Shown here: piece by piece, positions 13,750-22,256 of the stretch
How positions within the stretch are numbered: position 1 is the first letter of the stretch
Layout of the letters: each line of letters begins with the position of its first letter
Source of the DNA: Methanomassiliicoccaceae archaeon
GTDB taxonomy: Archaea; Thermoplasmatota; Thermoplasmata; Methanomassiliicoccales; Methanomethylophilaceae
Length of the DNA stretch: 28,239 nucleotides
Direction of reading: 5' to 3'
NCBI GenBank assembly: GCA_009778275.1
Contig: WRKC01000100.1
Span: 1-28,239, forward strand
Made by a program: the position numbers and the translations under genes
Notes under the pieces: generated by a model
What the model was told of the DNA's origin: nothing
The model's input: only the letters and a program-made list of their open reading frames with translations
Databases searched by the model: none

Positions 13750-13896
13750 TTAGGTGTCCAGGAAGACGACCCAGACGATAAGGATGAAACCGAGGATGAG
13801 CATGAAATATGCCACGCCCCAGATCAATGCGAAGACCCTTTTCAGTTTCTTCGGATCGTCTGAGATGTCATCCACGCGGTCTCTGAGCGACCTCAC
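13750..13896 (-). CDS. 48-residue single-span membrane protein at the end of the ATP synthase operon
   Basis: This short gene begins with GTG at 13896, overlapping the subunit D stop as GTGA, and ends in TAA. The protein has a charged cytosolic N-terminus (VRSLRDRVDDISDDPKKLKR) followed by one long hydrophobic helix at about residues 21-46 (FALIWGVAYFMLILGFILIV, then WVVFL). On the minus strand the GTG is preceded at 7 nt by GGAGAGG, an excellent Shine-Dalgarno inside the end of subunit D, so translation looks genuine. A T8 run follows the stop. Its place at the end of H-I-K-E-C-F-A-B-D corresponds to the small ahaG gene reported after ahaD in Methanosarcina; homology to it is not established. 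It could be an assembly factor or accessory AO subunit. Confidence 0.82.
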   Translation of the reverse strand: MRSLRDRVDDISDDPKKLKRVFALIWGVAYFMLILGFILIVWVVFLDT

Positions 13897-14528
13897 TCCG
13901 CGGCCTCTCCTTTCTTCTTCAGGTGCTTGAGGCGGGTCGTGTTCTCCCTTTCCATCTCTTCGAGACGGAACTTGACGAACGCTTCGGCCTCTTTGAGTTC
14001 GGGTATTATCTTGAACTCGAGAGCGTTGACCCTTCTCTTTGTCTTCTCTATTTCATCCAGCAGCTTCTTCATGGTGGTCTCGACCTCGGCCGCACGGACC
14101 AAGGTGTCGAGAAGTTTCTCGAAGGCCACCGCGGCCTCCTCGATATATGCCGATGTTTCGATCACACCGTATCCCCTTTCGGTCATCTTGGTGTGGATCG
14201 AAGTGGCCTCCACCTTTGGGACCATCATTCCCATTATGTTCTTACTGCCAAGTTTCACCTCGGGTTCCGTTTTGAGCGCGTATGCCGCGCTCTTCACGGC
14301 TATCTCCCCCTCGACCGCTCGGGCGATGGTTATCTTTGCCATCGCGGCCTCGTAGTCGGAGGAGACGCCCTTACGCATCTTCTTGGCCTTTTCCAGAACC
14401 TCAAAGAACTCGATGATGAGGCCGTCCCTCTTCATCTTCATGATCTTGTATCCGCTCTGGGACAGTTTGATCTTTTTCTTGAGGTCCAGAAGGACCGAGC
14501 GGGTAGGGGTGATGTCTTGGGTTCCCAT
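13893..14528 (-). CDS. atpD: A-type ATP synthase subunit D (central stalk)
   Basis: The 211-residue central rotor stalk subunit of the A1AO ATP synthase, which rotates within the A3B3 head together with F. It shows the family's long N- and C-terminal coiled-coil helices: PTRSVLLDLKKKIKLSQSGY near the N-terminus, RDGLIIEFFE, and the C-terminal KTKRRVNALEFKIIPELKEA with following RFRLEEMERE-like heptads (here KFRLEEMERENTTRLKHLKK). The length is normal. The ATG at 14528 lies 4 nt after the GTGA formed by the end of subunit B, which may act as its ribosome-binding site. Its own stop overlaps the GTG of the downstream small membrane protein. Confidence 0.95.
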   Translation of the reverse strand: MGTQDITPTRSVLLDLKKKIKLSQSGYKIMKMKRDGLIIEFFEVLEKAKKMRKGVSSDYEAAMAKITIARAVEGEIAVKSAAYALKTEPEVKLGSKNIMGMMVPKVEATSIHTKMTERGYGVIETSAYIEEAAVAFEKLLDTLVRAAEVETTMKKLLDEIEKTKRRVNALEFKIIPELKEAEAFVKFRLEEMERENTTRLKHLKKKGEAAE

Positions 14529-14532
14529 GGGC

Positions 14533-15915
14533 TCACTTCTTCAGGTACTGCTCGATGTACTTGCGGTCTATCCTTGTCAGCTGGTCGATGTCGAGCTCCT
14601 TCAGGATCTCCCAGGATATCTCGAGCGTCCTTTCTATGGAACGGTCCTCGTCGATGCCCTGGCGGACGACGCGGTCCTCGAACAGGTCCGCAAAGTCCAG
14701 GAACTTCCTGTCCTTCGCCGAGAGGGAATCCTTACCGACGATGGCCACCAGGCCGCGGAGGTCCTTTCCTTCGGCATATGACGCATACAGCTGGTCCGAC
14801 ACGGCCTTGTGGTCGTCGCGGGTCTTGCCCTTTCCGACACCCGAGTTCATCAGACGGCTCAGCGACGACGAAACGTTCACCGGCGGGTATATGCCGCTGC
14901 GGTGGAGTTCCCTCGAGAGAACGATCTGTCCCTCGGTGATGTACCCTGAAAGGTCGGGGATCGGGTGGGTGATGTCGTCACCGGGCATCGAAAGGATCGG
15001 GATCTGTGTGATCGAACCTTTCTTGTCCTTGATCCTGCCTGCACGCTCATACAACTGTGCCAGATCGGTGTACATGTAGCCGGGGTATCCGCGTCTTCCG
15101 GGAACCTCTTCTCTCGCTGCGCCGACCTGACGCAGAGCCTCGCAATAGTTGGTTATGTCGGTCATTATGACGAGCACCTGCATTCCGAGTTCAAATGCCA
15201 TGTATTCCGCTGTCGTAAGACCGAGACGCGGCGTGACGATACGCTCGACAGCAGGGTCATCTGCAAGGTTCAGGAAGACCACCGCGCTCTTCAGCGCGCC
15301 TGTTCTCTCGAACTCTTTCATGAAGGTCTGCTTCTCTTCGTTCGTTATGCCCAACGCTATGAAGACCACTGCGAACTCCTCGTTCTCTCCGCGGACCTTC
15401 GCCTGCCTTGCGATCTGCAATGCGATCTCATTGTGGGGAAGTCCCGATCCGGAGAAGATGGGCAGCTTCTGCCCTCTGACGAGCGTGTTCATTCCATCGA
15501 TGGTCGATATCCCGGTCTGGATGAAATCCGCCGGGCTGTCCCTTGCCCAGGGGTTTATAGCCGATCCGACTATGTCCAATTCTTTATCGGGAACGATCCT
15601 GGCTCCTCCGTCGAGCGGCTCTCCGGCCCCTGAGAGGACCCTTCCGAGCATCTCTCTCGAGACGGGCATCTTCATCGTGTCGCCGAGGAAACGGACCGAT
15701 GCCTGTCTGTCTATACCTGAGGTGCCCTCGAATATCTGGACGACCACGATCTCATCGGACGTGTCAAGGACCTGACCTCTCTTCATCGACCCGTCGGAAA
15801 GCCTTACGCTGACCATTTCCTGGTAGCCGACCGGTTCCGTCTTCTTGACGAAGACCAGAGGGCCCGCTATCTGGGAGACCGTCTTGTACTCCTTGGATAC
15901 TTTTGCTTTTGTCAT
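14533..15915 (-). CDS. atpB: A-type ATP synthase subunit B (non-catalytic)
   Basis: The 460-residue non-catalytic nucleotide-head subunit, alternating with A in the A3B3 hexamer. The N-terminal beta-barrel (VSQIAGPLVFV, RRGQVL-like strand KRGQVLDTSD), the degenerate nucleotide site without a P-loop (FSGSGLPHNEIALQIARQ, as usual for B), VVFIALGITNEEKQTF, and the MTDITNYCEALRQVGAAREE and PGRRGYPGYMYTDLAQLYER blocks are all present. The ATG at 15915 is preferred over the GTG at 15924, because the GTGA created by the subunit A stop then lies 5 nt upstream. The same layout recurs at the starts of C and D. Confidence 0.96.
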   Translation of the reverse strand: MTKAKVSKEYKTVSQIAGPLVFVKKTEPVGYQEMVSVRLSDGSMKRGQVLDTSDEIVVVQIFEGTSGIDRQASVRFLGDTMKMPVSREMLGRVLSGAGEPLDGGARIVPDKELDIVGSAINPWARDSPADFIQTGISTIDGMNTLVRGQKLPIFSGSGLPHNEIALQIARQAKVRGENEEFAVVFIALGITNEEKQTFMKEFERTGALKSAVVFLNLADDPAVERIVTPRLGLTTAEYMAFELGMQVLVIMTDITNYCEALRQVGAAREEVPGRRGYPGYMYTDLAQLYERAGRIKDKKGSITQIPILSMPGDDITHPIPDLSGYITEGQIVLSRELHRSGIYPPVNVSSSLSRLMNSGVGKGKTRDDHKAVSDQLYASYAEGKDLRGLVAIVGKDSLSAKDRKFLDFADLFEDRVVRQGIDEDRSIERTLEISWEILKELDIDQLTRIDRKYIEQYLKK

Positions 15916-15920
15916 TGTTC

Positions 15921-17651
15921 TCACGCCCTAAGTTCCGCGAACTGCTCCTCCATGTCCTTGGACACTGCTTCGAGCTCCGCATCGACGTTCTCTTCATATT
16001 TGGCCTGGTTGAACCTCTGCCTCGCGGGGAGGTGCGCTATCTTATCCACCTGTACGCCGGACGCAAGTGCGTTGACGGCAAGGTCGGAGTATTTCTTGAT
16101 CAGCGTCATCATCACGAACTGCCTGTTTATGGGGCAGTACGCATCCACCGGGTGGTAGGCGTTCTGCTGCAGGTATATCTCACGGATCATCCTGGCTATC
16201 TCCAGCGTTATCTTCTGCTCATCGGGCAGAGAGTCGGACCCGACCATCTGCACGATCTCCTGCAGCTCCGATTCTTTCTGGAGGACCTGCATCATCCATG
16301 CCTTGAGCTCGGGGAAATTCTCGGACACTTCCTGCTTATACCAGCCGCTGAGCTGCTTGTCGTACATCGTGTACGATGTCAGCCAGTTGATGGTGGGGAA
16401 GTGCCTCCTCTCCCTCAGTTTGGTGTCCAGCGCCCAGAACACACGGACGATACGCAGCGTGTTCTGCGTGACCGGCTCGGACAGGTCTCCTCCGGGAGGA
16501 GAGACCGCCCCTATGACGGATATCGATCCCGTCTCGCCGCTCAGTGCCTTCGCGCGGCACGCACGCTCGTAGAACTCCGAAAGACGGCCCGCGAGGTATG
16601 CGGGGTATCCTTCCTCTCCGGGCATCTCTTCCAGCCTCGAAGATATCTCACGCATCGCCTCTGCCCATCTTGACGTGGAATCCGCCATGAGAGAGACATC
16701 GTACCCCATATCCCTGAAGTATTCCGCGATGGTGATACCTGTGTAAACCGACGCCTCCCTTGCCGCCACGGGCATGTTGGACGTGTTCGCGATCAGGACG
16801 GTCCTGTTCATAAGAGACTCGCCTGTCGTCGGGTCCACCAGTTCCGGGAATTCCGTAAGGACCTCGGTCATCTCGTTGCCGCGTTCGCCGCAACCGATGT
16901 ACACCACTATCTCCGCATCGGAATATTTGGCCAAGGACTGCTGCGTGACCGTTTTACCGGTACCGAACGCGCCGGGAATGGCCGCCGCTCCTCCTTTCGC
17001 AAGGGGGAACATCGTGTCAAGCACCCTGAGTCCGGTGACCAGCGGTATGTCCGGCTGGTACTTCTCCATTACCGGCCTCGAAACACGGACGGGCCATTTC
17101 TGCATCATGCACACTTCTTGTCCGTCCACTTTCGCGATGACGTCCTCGACCGTGTGCTTGCCTGCCGAGATATCCTCTATCTTTCCTTTCCTGAATGTCG
17201 GAGGGACCATGATCTTATGGATCATCGGGCCTTCCATGACGGTACCGATCACTTGTCCCGCCTCAACTTCTTCACCGTTCTTGACTGTGGGGTTGAACTC
17301 CCACTTCTTCTCTCTGTCGAGTCCAGGTGCGGTAACGCCGCGGAAGATGTAATCTCCCATTTTGTCCCTGAGCACGGGAAGAGGCCTCTGGATCCCATCG
17401 TAAACGGATGTCAGAAGTCCCGGACCGAGTTCCGCGACAAGAGGGAGCCCGGTATTTGAGACCGGCTCTCCGGGCTTCACACCCGAAGTATCCTCGTAAA
17501 CCTGGATGATAGAATAGTCGCCTATGATCTTGATGACCTCGCCCATGAGACCTTCGTTCCCAACCTGTACGACATCGTACATTCTGGGAGCGATCCCGGT
17601 TGCCGTCACCACTGGACCCGCGACCCTGTAGATTACACCTTTAGTGCTCAT
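15921..17651 (-). CDS. atpA: A-type ATP synthase subunit A (catalytic)
   Basis: The 576-residue catalytic subunit of the A1 head. Domains in order: N-terminal barrel (VIYRVAGPVVTATG), the non-homologous bulge region specific to A subunits (about 110-190, GLDREKKWEFNPTVKNGEEV), then the catalytic core with P-loop GAFGTGKT at 227-234, the CGERGNEM glutamate, IANTSNMPVAAREASVYTG and LMADSTSRWAEAMREISSRL (Walker B), then a C-terminal helical domain. The P-loop departs from the common archaeal GPFGSGKT. No intein interrupts the P-loop, where Thermoplasma A subunits carry one. The gene starts immediately after the subunit F stop (TAAATG). The catalytic residues look intact, so it should be active. 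Confidence 0.96.
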   Translation of the reverse strand: MSTKGVIYRVAGPVVTATGIAPRMYDVVQVGNEGLMGEVIKIIGDYSIIQVYEDTSGVKPGEPVSNTGLPLVAELGPGLLTSVYDGIQRPLPVLRDKMGDYIFRGVTAPGLDREKKWEFNPTVKNGEEVEAGQVIGTVMEGPMIHKIMVPPTFRKGKIEDISAGKHTVEDVIAKVDGQEVCMMQKWPVRVSRPVMEKYQPDIPLVTGLRVLDTMFPLAKGGAAAIPGAFGTGKTVTQQSLAKYSDAEIVVYIGCGERGNEMTEVLTEFPELVDPTTGESLMNRTVLIANTSNMPVAAREASVYTGITIAEYFRDMGYDVSLMADSTSRWAEAMREISSRLEEMPGEEGYPAYLAGRLSEFYERACRAKALSGETGSISVIGAVSPPGGDLSEPVTQNTLRIVRVFWALDTKLRERRHFPTINWLTSYTMYDKQLSGWYKQEVSENFPELKAWMMQVLQKESELQEIVQMVGSDSLPDEQKITLEIARMIREIYLQQNAYHPVDAYCPINRQFVMMTLIKKYSDLAVNALASGVQVDKIAHLPARQRFNQAKYEENVDAELEAVSKDMEEQFAELRA

Positions 17652-17957
17652 TTACTCATCCTCTGTTTTGTATAAATCAACGCCAATTGCTCTTTTGACC
17701 TTCTCGCGAAGGTCGCTTTCGTCTCCGCCCACCGGTACGACCACGGGCTGTATGGAGTCCAATATCTTCGATCTGAAATTGTGCGGAAGATAGTTCAGAT
17801 CCTCCGCATCAACGGCCAGGATGCCGATGTTCGCATCGGACATGGCCTTTGAGATCATGCTCTGGTAGTTACTTTCATCTGCCACGAATACGCGCTTCAG
17901 CCCAGCAAGCCTGAACCCTAGCACGAACTCCTCGCTTCCCACTACTGCGATTTCCAT
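17652..17957 (-). CDS. atpF: A-type ATP synthase subunit F
   Basis: A 101-residue Rossmann-like stalk subunit that joins D in the rotor. It starts MEIAVVGSEEFVLGFRLAGL, the family's standard opening, and includes GILAVDAEDLNYLP and PVVVPVGG strands. The C-terminal tail (EKVKRAIGVDLYK) is the helix that contacts the catalytic head. It overlaps the subunit C stop by one base and ends directly against the subunit A start. Length and motifs are normal. Confidence 0.93.
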   Translation of the reverse strand: MEIAVVGSEEFVLGFRLAGLKRVFVADESNYQSMISKAMSDANIGILAVDAEDLNYLPHNFRSKILDSIQPVVVPVGGDESDLREKVKRAIGVDLYKTEDE

Positions 17958-19006
17958 CAGATCACCAACAGTCCTTTGATAATGTCCCTGTCCATTCCGC
18001 TCTCCATTCCTCTGGCTATGACCCTGATGTTCCTGACCTCATATTCTTTATTGATCATGTAGTCGATCACCGGGATCACCGACAGCGGGTACAGGCGCGA
18101 GAATTTCTTCGCTTTCTCTCTCTCGTATTTCCTAAGAGACAGAACCGCTTCCCTGACGTCGTTGGTCTCCAACGCGCCCTTTATCTCTTCGCCGAACTTG
18201 AGCTGGGCAGCCTCTGACGCCATGGAGTTTATGTCCTCCGCGTTGGCAAGGACCGCCAGCATCCTGTCGTCTATCCCTCTTCCCCCGTGGATGAGGTATT
18301 TCATGACCTGCTCTCCGTGTATCCCTTCCGCTTTCAGCTTCAGGATGGTCTCGAAGTTCTTCATGTCAACCTCTTCCCTGATATAGTCATGGAATAGGTG
18401 TGAGGGTCTTGACGAAAGGTCGATGCTGTGGATCAGTCTTTCATAGTGTATCTTCTCCAGGAAGTCCTCGATCACTCCCAGGTTCCCGCTTGCCTTGTAG
18501 GCTGCCAGGATCTCCTGGGGGAAGTTCACGTGGGCCATTTTCCCGAAGTTCGCAAGGATGTCGTCATCCGAGTCAAAAGCGATGAGTTTTTCCAAAGATT
18601 CGGCGCTGAGTTTGCCTGCTGGAACGAGGTCCTCCCTTAAGCCGTCCGCGTCCAGACCGTAGGACTTTCCGCGAAGTATTACCTTAAGGTTCCATACGTC
18701 CCATTTGTCGAGGTACGCAGAGACCATTTCGTAGAGTTCTCCGGTCGCCGACAAAAGGATGCTGCCGAACACCTTTGCCATGTTGAGATAGGTCGCGTGC
18801 TCCAGAAGATTCAGCCCCGACAGTCTTCCCGCCAGATCCGCCATCTCTTTGCTGTAGCCAGCTTCGCTTATGTAGCGCGATATCTCCGGCACGGTCATCA
18901 TCAGCATCTTCTCGTAATCCTCTTCTTTCAGTAAGAGGGATTTTTTGGCCTTTACTCTAGCGACCGTGTACGCGTAGTTGCCTTTGCCTCTGTTGCGCCT
19001 GAACAT
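17957..19006 (-). CDS. atpC: A-type ATP synthase subunit C (socket between rotor ring and stalk)
   Basis: The roughly 349-residue V-type d/C subunit, a helical funnel that seats the central stalk on the membrane ring. The opening NYAYTVARVKAKKSLLL is the family's signature (N-Y-x-Y-x-x-A-R-V-x-A), followed by the repetitive helical units with WDVWNLKVILRGKSYG and the C-terminal second repeat YMINKEYEVRNIRVIARGME. The ATG at 19006 is preferred to the GTG at 19015, because GTGA (19012-19015, containing the subunit E stop) then lies 5 nt upstream as a Shine-Dalgarno-like element. The GTG start would give three extra residues. Confidence 0.92.
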   Translation of the reverse strand: MFRRNRGKGNYAYTVARVKAKKSLLLKEEDYEKMLMMTVPEISRYISEAGYSKEMADLAGRLSGLNLLEHATYLNMAKVFGSILLSATGELYEMVSAYLDKWDVWNLKVILRGKSYGLDADGLREDLVPAGKLSAESLEKLIAFDSDDDILANFGKMAHVNFPQEILAAYKASGNLGVIEDFLEKIHYERLIHSIDLSSRPSHLFHDYIREEVDMKNFETILKLKAEGIHGEQVMKYLIHGGRGIDDRMLAVLANAEDINSMASEAAQLKFGEEIKGALETNDVREAVLSLRKYEREKAKKFSRLYPLSVIPVIDYMINKEYEVRNIRVIARGMESGMDRDIIKGLLVI

Positions 19007-19011
19007 GTGTC

Positions 19012-19569
19012 TCACTCGAACAGGATGTCGGACAAGGCCTTTATCTCACGGTTCCAGATCGTCTGGAGTAAGGTCTCATACTGCATGTCGACCTCTACGG
19101 TGCCGTCCTCGCTCTGGAGGATCAATCCCGCACGTATCCTCGGATCTGTCTCGACCGATTTGACGCCAAGTTCCTTTGCCGTGAAGTCATCCTTGGGAGA
19201 TACTATCGCTTTTGGCTTGTCGATGACGGCCTTTGCCGATTTTACCATCTCTTTGTACTGCTCCAGTTTAACATCCCTGGGGGCAGACTCGAGGTCGGCC
19301 AGCACCGTCTCGAACGCTTTTGCGAGGATCTCCTTCTTTTTTGACAGGACTATCTTCTTGCTTTCAAGCTCCGCGCTTGAGAGTTCCTGGCGTTTGAGAC
19401 GCTCAATTTCTTCTTTGAGCTTCTTGTCCTCTTTCTCTTTCATGTCGGAAATCAGCGCATCGGCCTCGGCCAGGATCGCCCTGACCTCTGCCTCGGCCTG
19501 CGACTCTATCTCGCCGGCCCGCACGGAGGCGGATGCTTCGATCTCCTTCACGACGTTATCTAATGCCAT
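19012..19569 (-). CDS. atpE: A-type ATP synthase subunit E (peripheral stalk)
   Basis: The 185-residue peripheral stalk subunit pairing with H. The N-terminal half is a charged coiled coil (about residues 1-90, rich in Glu, Lys and Ala with heptad spacing, for example KEKEDKKLKEEIERLKRQEL), and the C-terminal half is the globular domain that binds the head (SVETDPRIRAGLILQSEDGT, then VEVDMQYETLLQTIWNRE). ATG is preceded by GAGGCCTTCAT. It follows the subunit K gene by 16 nt. Confidence 0.92.
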   Translation of the reverse strand: MALDNVVKEIEASASVRAGEIESQAEAEVRAILAEADALISDMKEKEDKKLKEEIERLKRQELSSAELESKKIVLSKKKEILAKAFETVLADLESAPRDVKLEQYKEMVKSAKAVIDKPKAIVSPKDDFTAKELGVKSVETDPRIRAGLILQSEDGTVEVDMQYETLLQTIWNREIKALSDILFE

Positions 19570-19585
19570 ATGAAGGCCTCAGACT

Positions 19586-19816
19586 TTACAACGCAAACAG
19601 TATTATGATAGCTATCACAAGACCGAAGATGACGATTGTCTCCGGAATGACCATGAATATCATCGCCGTTCCGAATATGCTCCTGTCCTCTGTCATCGCT
19701 CCAACTGCAGCCGCACCTACGTCTTTCTCTCCCATTCCGGCTCCGATTCCCGTAAGCCCGACTGCGAGACCCGCTCCGATTGCGGCTATTCCTGCTGCTT
19801 CTCCTTCCAATGCCAT
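19586..19816 (-). CDS. atpK: A-type ATP synthase subunit K (c-ring proteolipid)
   Basis: A 76-residue single-hairpin proteolipid forming the rotor ring. The first helix (about 8-30) is rich in Gly and Ala (IGAGLAVGLTGIGAGMG), the polar loop has EKDVG, and the second helix (about 47-75) carries the ion-binding Glu59 in IPETIVIFGL. A hairpin with one carboxylate per two helices is the synthase-type arrangement, unlike duplicated forms such as V-ATPase c. The first helix lacks the Gln often seen in sodium-binding rings, but the coupling ion cannot be decided by eye. The Shine-Dalgarno is GAGGTATAAAA before the ATG, the strongest in the operon, as befits a subunit needed in many copies. Confidence 0.94.
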   Translation of the reverse strand: MALEGEAAGIAAIGAGLAVGLTGIGAGMGEKDVGAAAVGAMTEDRSIFGTAMIFMVIPETIVIFGLVIAIIILFAL

Positions 19817-19818
19817 TT

Positions 19819-21894
19819 TTATACCTCTTTATCAGCTTCTGTTTTTGTTAAAAACGTTTTGATTCGTTTGACCTTTAACGGTTCGTACTTTGTCCCGCCG
19901 CCGACGAAGAACTTCGTCATCAGCTCCACGAACTGCAGCCTTAAGGCGTGCAGTCCTCCGGACAGTATTCCCAAGGTCCATACCACTAGGTGTAAGAAAG
20001 CCAAGAACAATAGTGTCAGTATCAGCATGATCGGGCCGGGCCATATGATATCCCCGCCCACATCTTTGGTTATTCCCATGAACATTATGAACACTATGTA
20101 GTTAAAGGCCATAGCCATGCCGGCCTTGGACATACCAATGGCCGCCAGACGTGCGTATGATAGTATCATCCCGATGACCCCCGGAAGCTCGATCACCGCT
20201 TTGGCGCCTTCTGTCTTGAAGTTCACCGCCAGCCCGATCACGAGCATCGCCAGCCCGACCAACAGAAGATACAATACAATACCCTCCATCGGAGCCTTGC
20301 TGAACAGAACCTGGGTCATCGCATAGCAGAACACTACCATTCCGATGAACTCTATGATCCATCCGCCCTTTTCAAAGAAAGCGTGTTTGTTGTTGTGCTG
20401 CCTCCTTATGTTAAGGAACCCGCACACGTATCCTATCATGATGTGGATTATGCCGATGTACACAGCCAGCTTCAGCAGCATGACGACGTCGTCGCCCTCG
20501 AGCTTCGACACCCCGTGACCGTTGACCAACAACCCGGTAAACCAATCCGGCATTTGCATTCCCAACAGCCCTTCCCATGTCATGTGCAGCGGCGGCGCCC
20601 ATTCACCGACGAAGTGCATTCCAAGCGCTTCTCCGAAGAAGAAGAACCCGAATACGAATGACCATATGCCTCCGAAGAACAGCACAGTGGCGATCGCACG
20701 CCAATCCTTGTGGTGTGTGACCTTGAGACCGTACGCCCCCAATATTATGAAGGGTATGGCGTAGCCGCAGTCTCCTATCATGAAACCAAAGAACAACGGA
20801 AGGAAGAACATGATCAGGACCGATGGGTCGATCTCCTGATATTTCGGAACCGCGACCAGACTTGTGGCGTGTTCGTACTCCTTCGCAATGAGTCCGTTAT
20901 TGTTCTTTGTAGGTACTTTTTTGAATCTTTCCTCTGCCTCTTCCTCTTCGTGCAGGTTCCTGCCCCTGGTCTCTTCGACCTCGATGTGGACATCGTTACC
21001 TAGCCTCGATTCCAGCTCGGCCATCACGGCCTGTGCTTTCTTGGTCGGTACCCAAGCATCCATTATGTACGAGTGCCCCCCGGTCGCGATCCTGAGAGGG
21101 ACCTCGCCCTTCTCGATCTCGATCGAAAGTTCCTCATCCGATGCACGAAGGAATGTTTTGTGTTTTATCTGAAGTGCTTCGACCTCTTTCTCAACGGATC
21201 CAAGCTTGGCGGAGAGGTCTGCCAAGCCCTTGTCGGCCTCTGCGAGCGCGTCGGGCACCGATCCTTTTCCTTCAGGCACCGCGATCTCCGCGAAACCATG
21301 CTCTGAAAGGATCGATGCCGCTTTCTCCCTGTCCTCGGCCCTTACGAATACCGCCGCCACTCCGCCTTTTTTCTTTTTGAATGAAACAAAGGACTCGGAG
21401 TCCGCAAGCGCCCTAAGCGCATCGGACGGGTCGCTCTCGACTGTGCCTGCGATCACCGCCAGACTCTTGTACCCGCTATAAAGTTCAAGGTCCACCGGGA
21501 GCGCCGTGAGAAGTTCTAAGCTCTTCTTCTTAGCGTTTAATTCAGTGATTCTCCGATTGAGATCATTTTTAACATCGAGGACCTTTAAGACCTCGGCCTC
21601 GATGCTCTCAACACCGCCTGCTGATATCTGGCTCCTTATTTCCGTCGCCGAAACCTTTTCCGTCTCGGTATTTTTTCCTATACCGAGTTCTTTTTCCATT
21701 GCTCTTACCTTGAGCAGCCTCTCGGATGCTTTCAGGTTGGTGTGCAACGGGGTTCCTATGGACATGCCGTCTGCGCCTGCGGTATGATCTATCACGTGGA
21801 GCACTTTGACGCTGTAGAAAGCCTCGATAGCTTCCTCCAAGCGGGTTTTTGTGCCCACGACCACGACCCTACTCATTGACTCAGGAAGTGACAT
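19819..21894 (-). CDS. atpI: A-type ATP synthase subunit I (membrane stator a subunit)
   Basis: The 691-residue stator subunit forming the ion half-channels. The N-terminal cytosolic arm (about residues 1-340) has two alpha/beta modules joined by long coiled coils; the C-terminal half is a membrane domain with about eight helices starting near residue 360. The FFLPLFFGFMIGDCGYAIPF segment and SYARLAAIGMSKAGMAMAFN, which carries the functionally essential arginine opposite the ring carboxylate, are visible, as is the closing LRLQFVELMTKFFVGGG. ATG at 21894 was chosen with GAGAGGA upstream; it overlaps the end of subunit H by 14 bp. Confidence 0.95.
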   Translation of the reverse strand: MSLPESMSRVVVVGTKTRLEEAIEAFYSVKVLHVIDHTAGADGMSIGTPLHTNLKASERLLKVRAMEKELGIGKNTETEKVSATEIRSQISAGGVESIEAEVLKVLDVKNDLNRRITELNAKKKSLELLTALPVDLELYSGYKSLAVIAGTVESDPSDALRALADSESFVSFKKKKGGVAAVFVRAEDREKAASILSEHGFAEIAVPEGKGSVPDALAEADKGLADLSAKLGSVEKEVEALQIKHKTFLRASDEELSIEIEKGEVPLRIATGGHSYIMDAWVPTKKAQAVMAELESRLGNDVHIEVEETRGRNLHEEEEAEERFKKVPTKNNNGLIAKEYEHATSLVAVPKYQEIDPSVLIMFFLPLFFGFMIGDCGYAIPFIILGAYGLKVTHHKDWRAIATVLFFGGIWSFVFGFFFFGEALGMHFVGEWAPPLHMTWEGLLGMQMPDWFTGLLVNGHGVSKLEGDDVVMLLKLAVYIGIIHIMIGYVCGFLNIRRQHNNKHAFFEKGGWIIEFIGMVVFCYAMTQVLFSKAPMEGIVLYLLLVGLAMLVIGLAVNFKTEGAKAVIELPGVIGMILSYARLAAIGMSKAGMAMAFNYIVFIMFMGITKDVGGDIIWPGPIMLILTLLFLAFLHLVVWTLGILSGGLHALRLQFVELMTKFFVGGGTKYEPLKVKRIKTFLTKTEADKEV

Positions 21895-22213
21895 CTATCG
21901 TCCTCTCAAATTCTTTGATCAGAAAAATATTCACTTCCTTGATTTTCTTCGCGGAGGATTTCTCGATGACCTTGGCATCATTCTCGCCTACGGCGAGAAG
22001 TTCGCTCCTTTTCTCATCTAGGACCCTCTGCTCCGCTGCAATGGTGGATTCGTAGTTGCTGCGCATCTCTGCTTCAGCATCCTGAATCCTCTTCACAGAA
22101 TCTCTGCGGGCCTCTGCGATAGCTGTTTTTTTGTCGGCCTCGGCCTTTTCGACCTTGGCGTCTGCCTCTGCTTCAGCCTTCTTTATTTCCGAAAGTATGT
22201 CAGTTCGGCTCAA
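21881..22213 (-). CDS. atpH: A-type ATP synthase subunit H (peripheral stalk)
   Basis: A 110-residue, highly charged, Ala/Glu/Lys-rich coiled coil (SEIKKAEAEADAKVEKAEAD and following heptads) that forms the peripheral stalk with E. It is the first gene of the operon. No ATG is available at the N-terminus. The start is a TTG at 22213, supported by GGGGAGAGTAAA directly upstream on the minus strand. A weak TATA-like TTAAGTA at 22257-22263 could drive the operon. The next upstream gene, dCMP deaminase, ends 90 bp away. Confidence 0.88.
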   Translation of the reverse strand: MSRTDILSEIKKAEAEADAKVEKAEADKKTAIAEARRDSVKRIQDAEAEMRSNYESTIAAEQRVLDEKRSELLAVGENDAKVIEKSSAKKIKEVNIFLIKEFERTIDVTS

Positions 22214-22256
22214 TTTACTCTCCCCGACTATTGCCGAGCAGTGTATTGAGTGGGTG

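Noticed and set aside
13923..14939. 338-codon plus-strand ORF opposite atpD and atpB
   Set aside because: Shadow of two unmistakable ATP synthase subunits.
15921..17651. Idea that subunit A came from a bacterial V-ATPase
   Set aside because: Sequence blocks that looked bacterial are also as I remember them in Thermoplasma A subunits, so reading alone gives no support for transfer.
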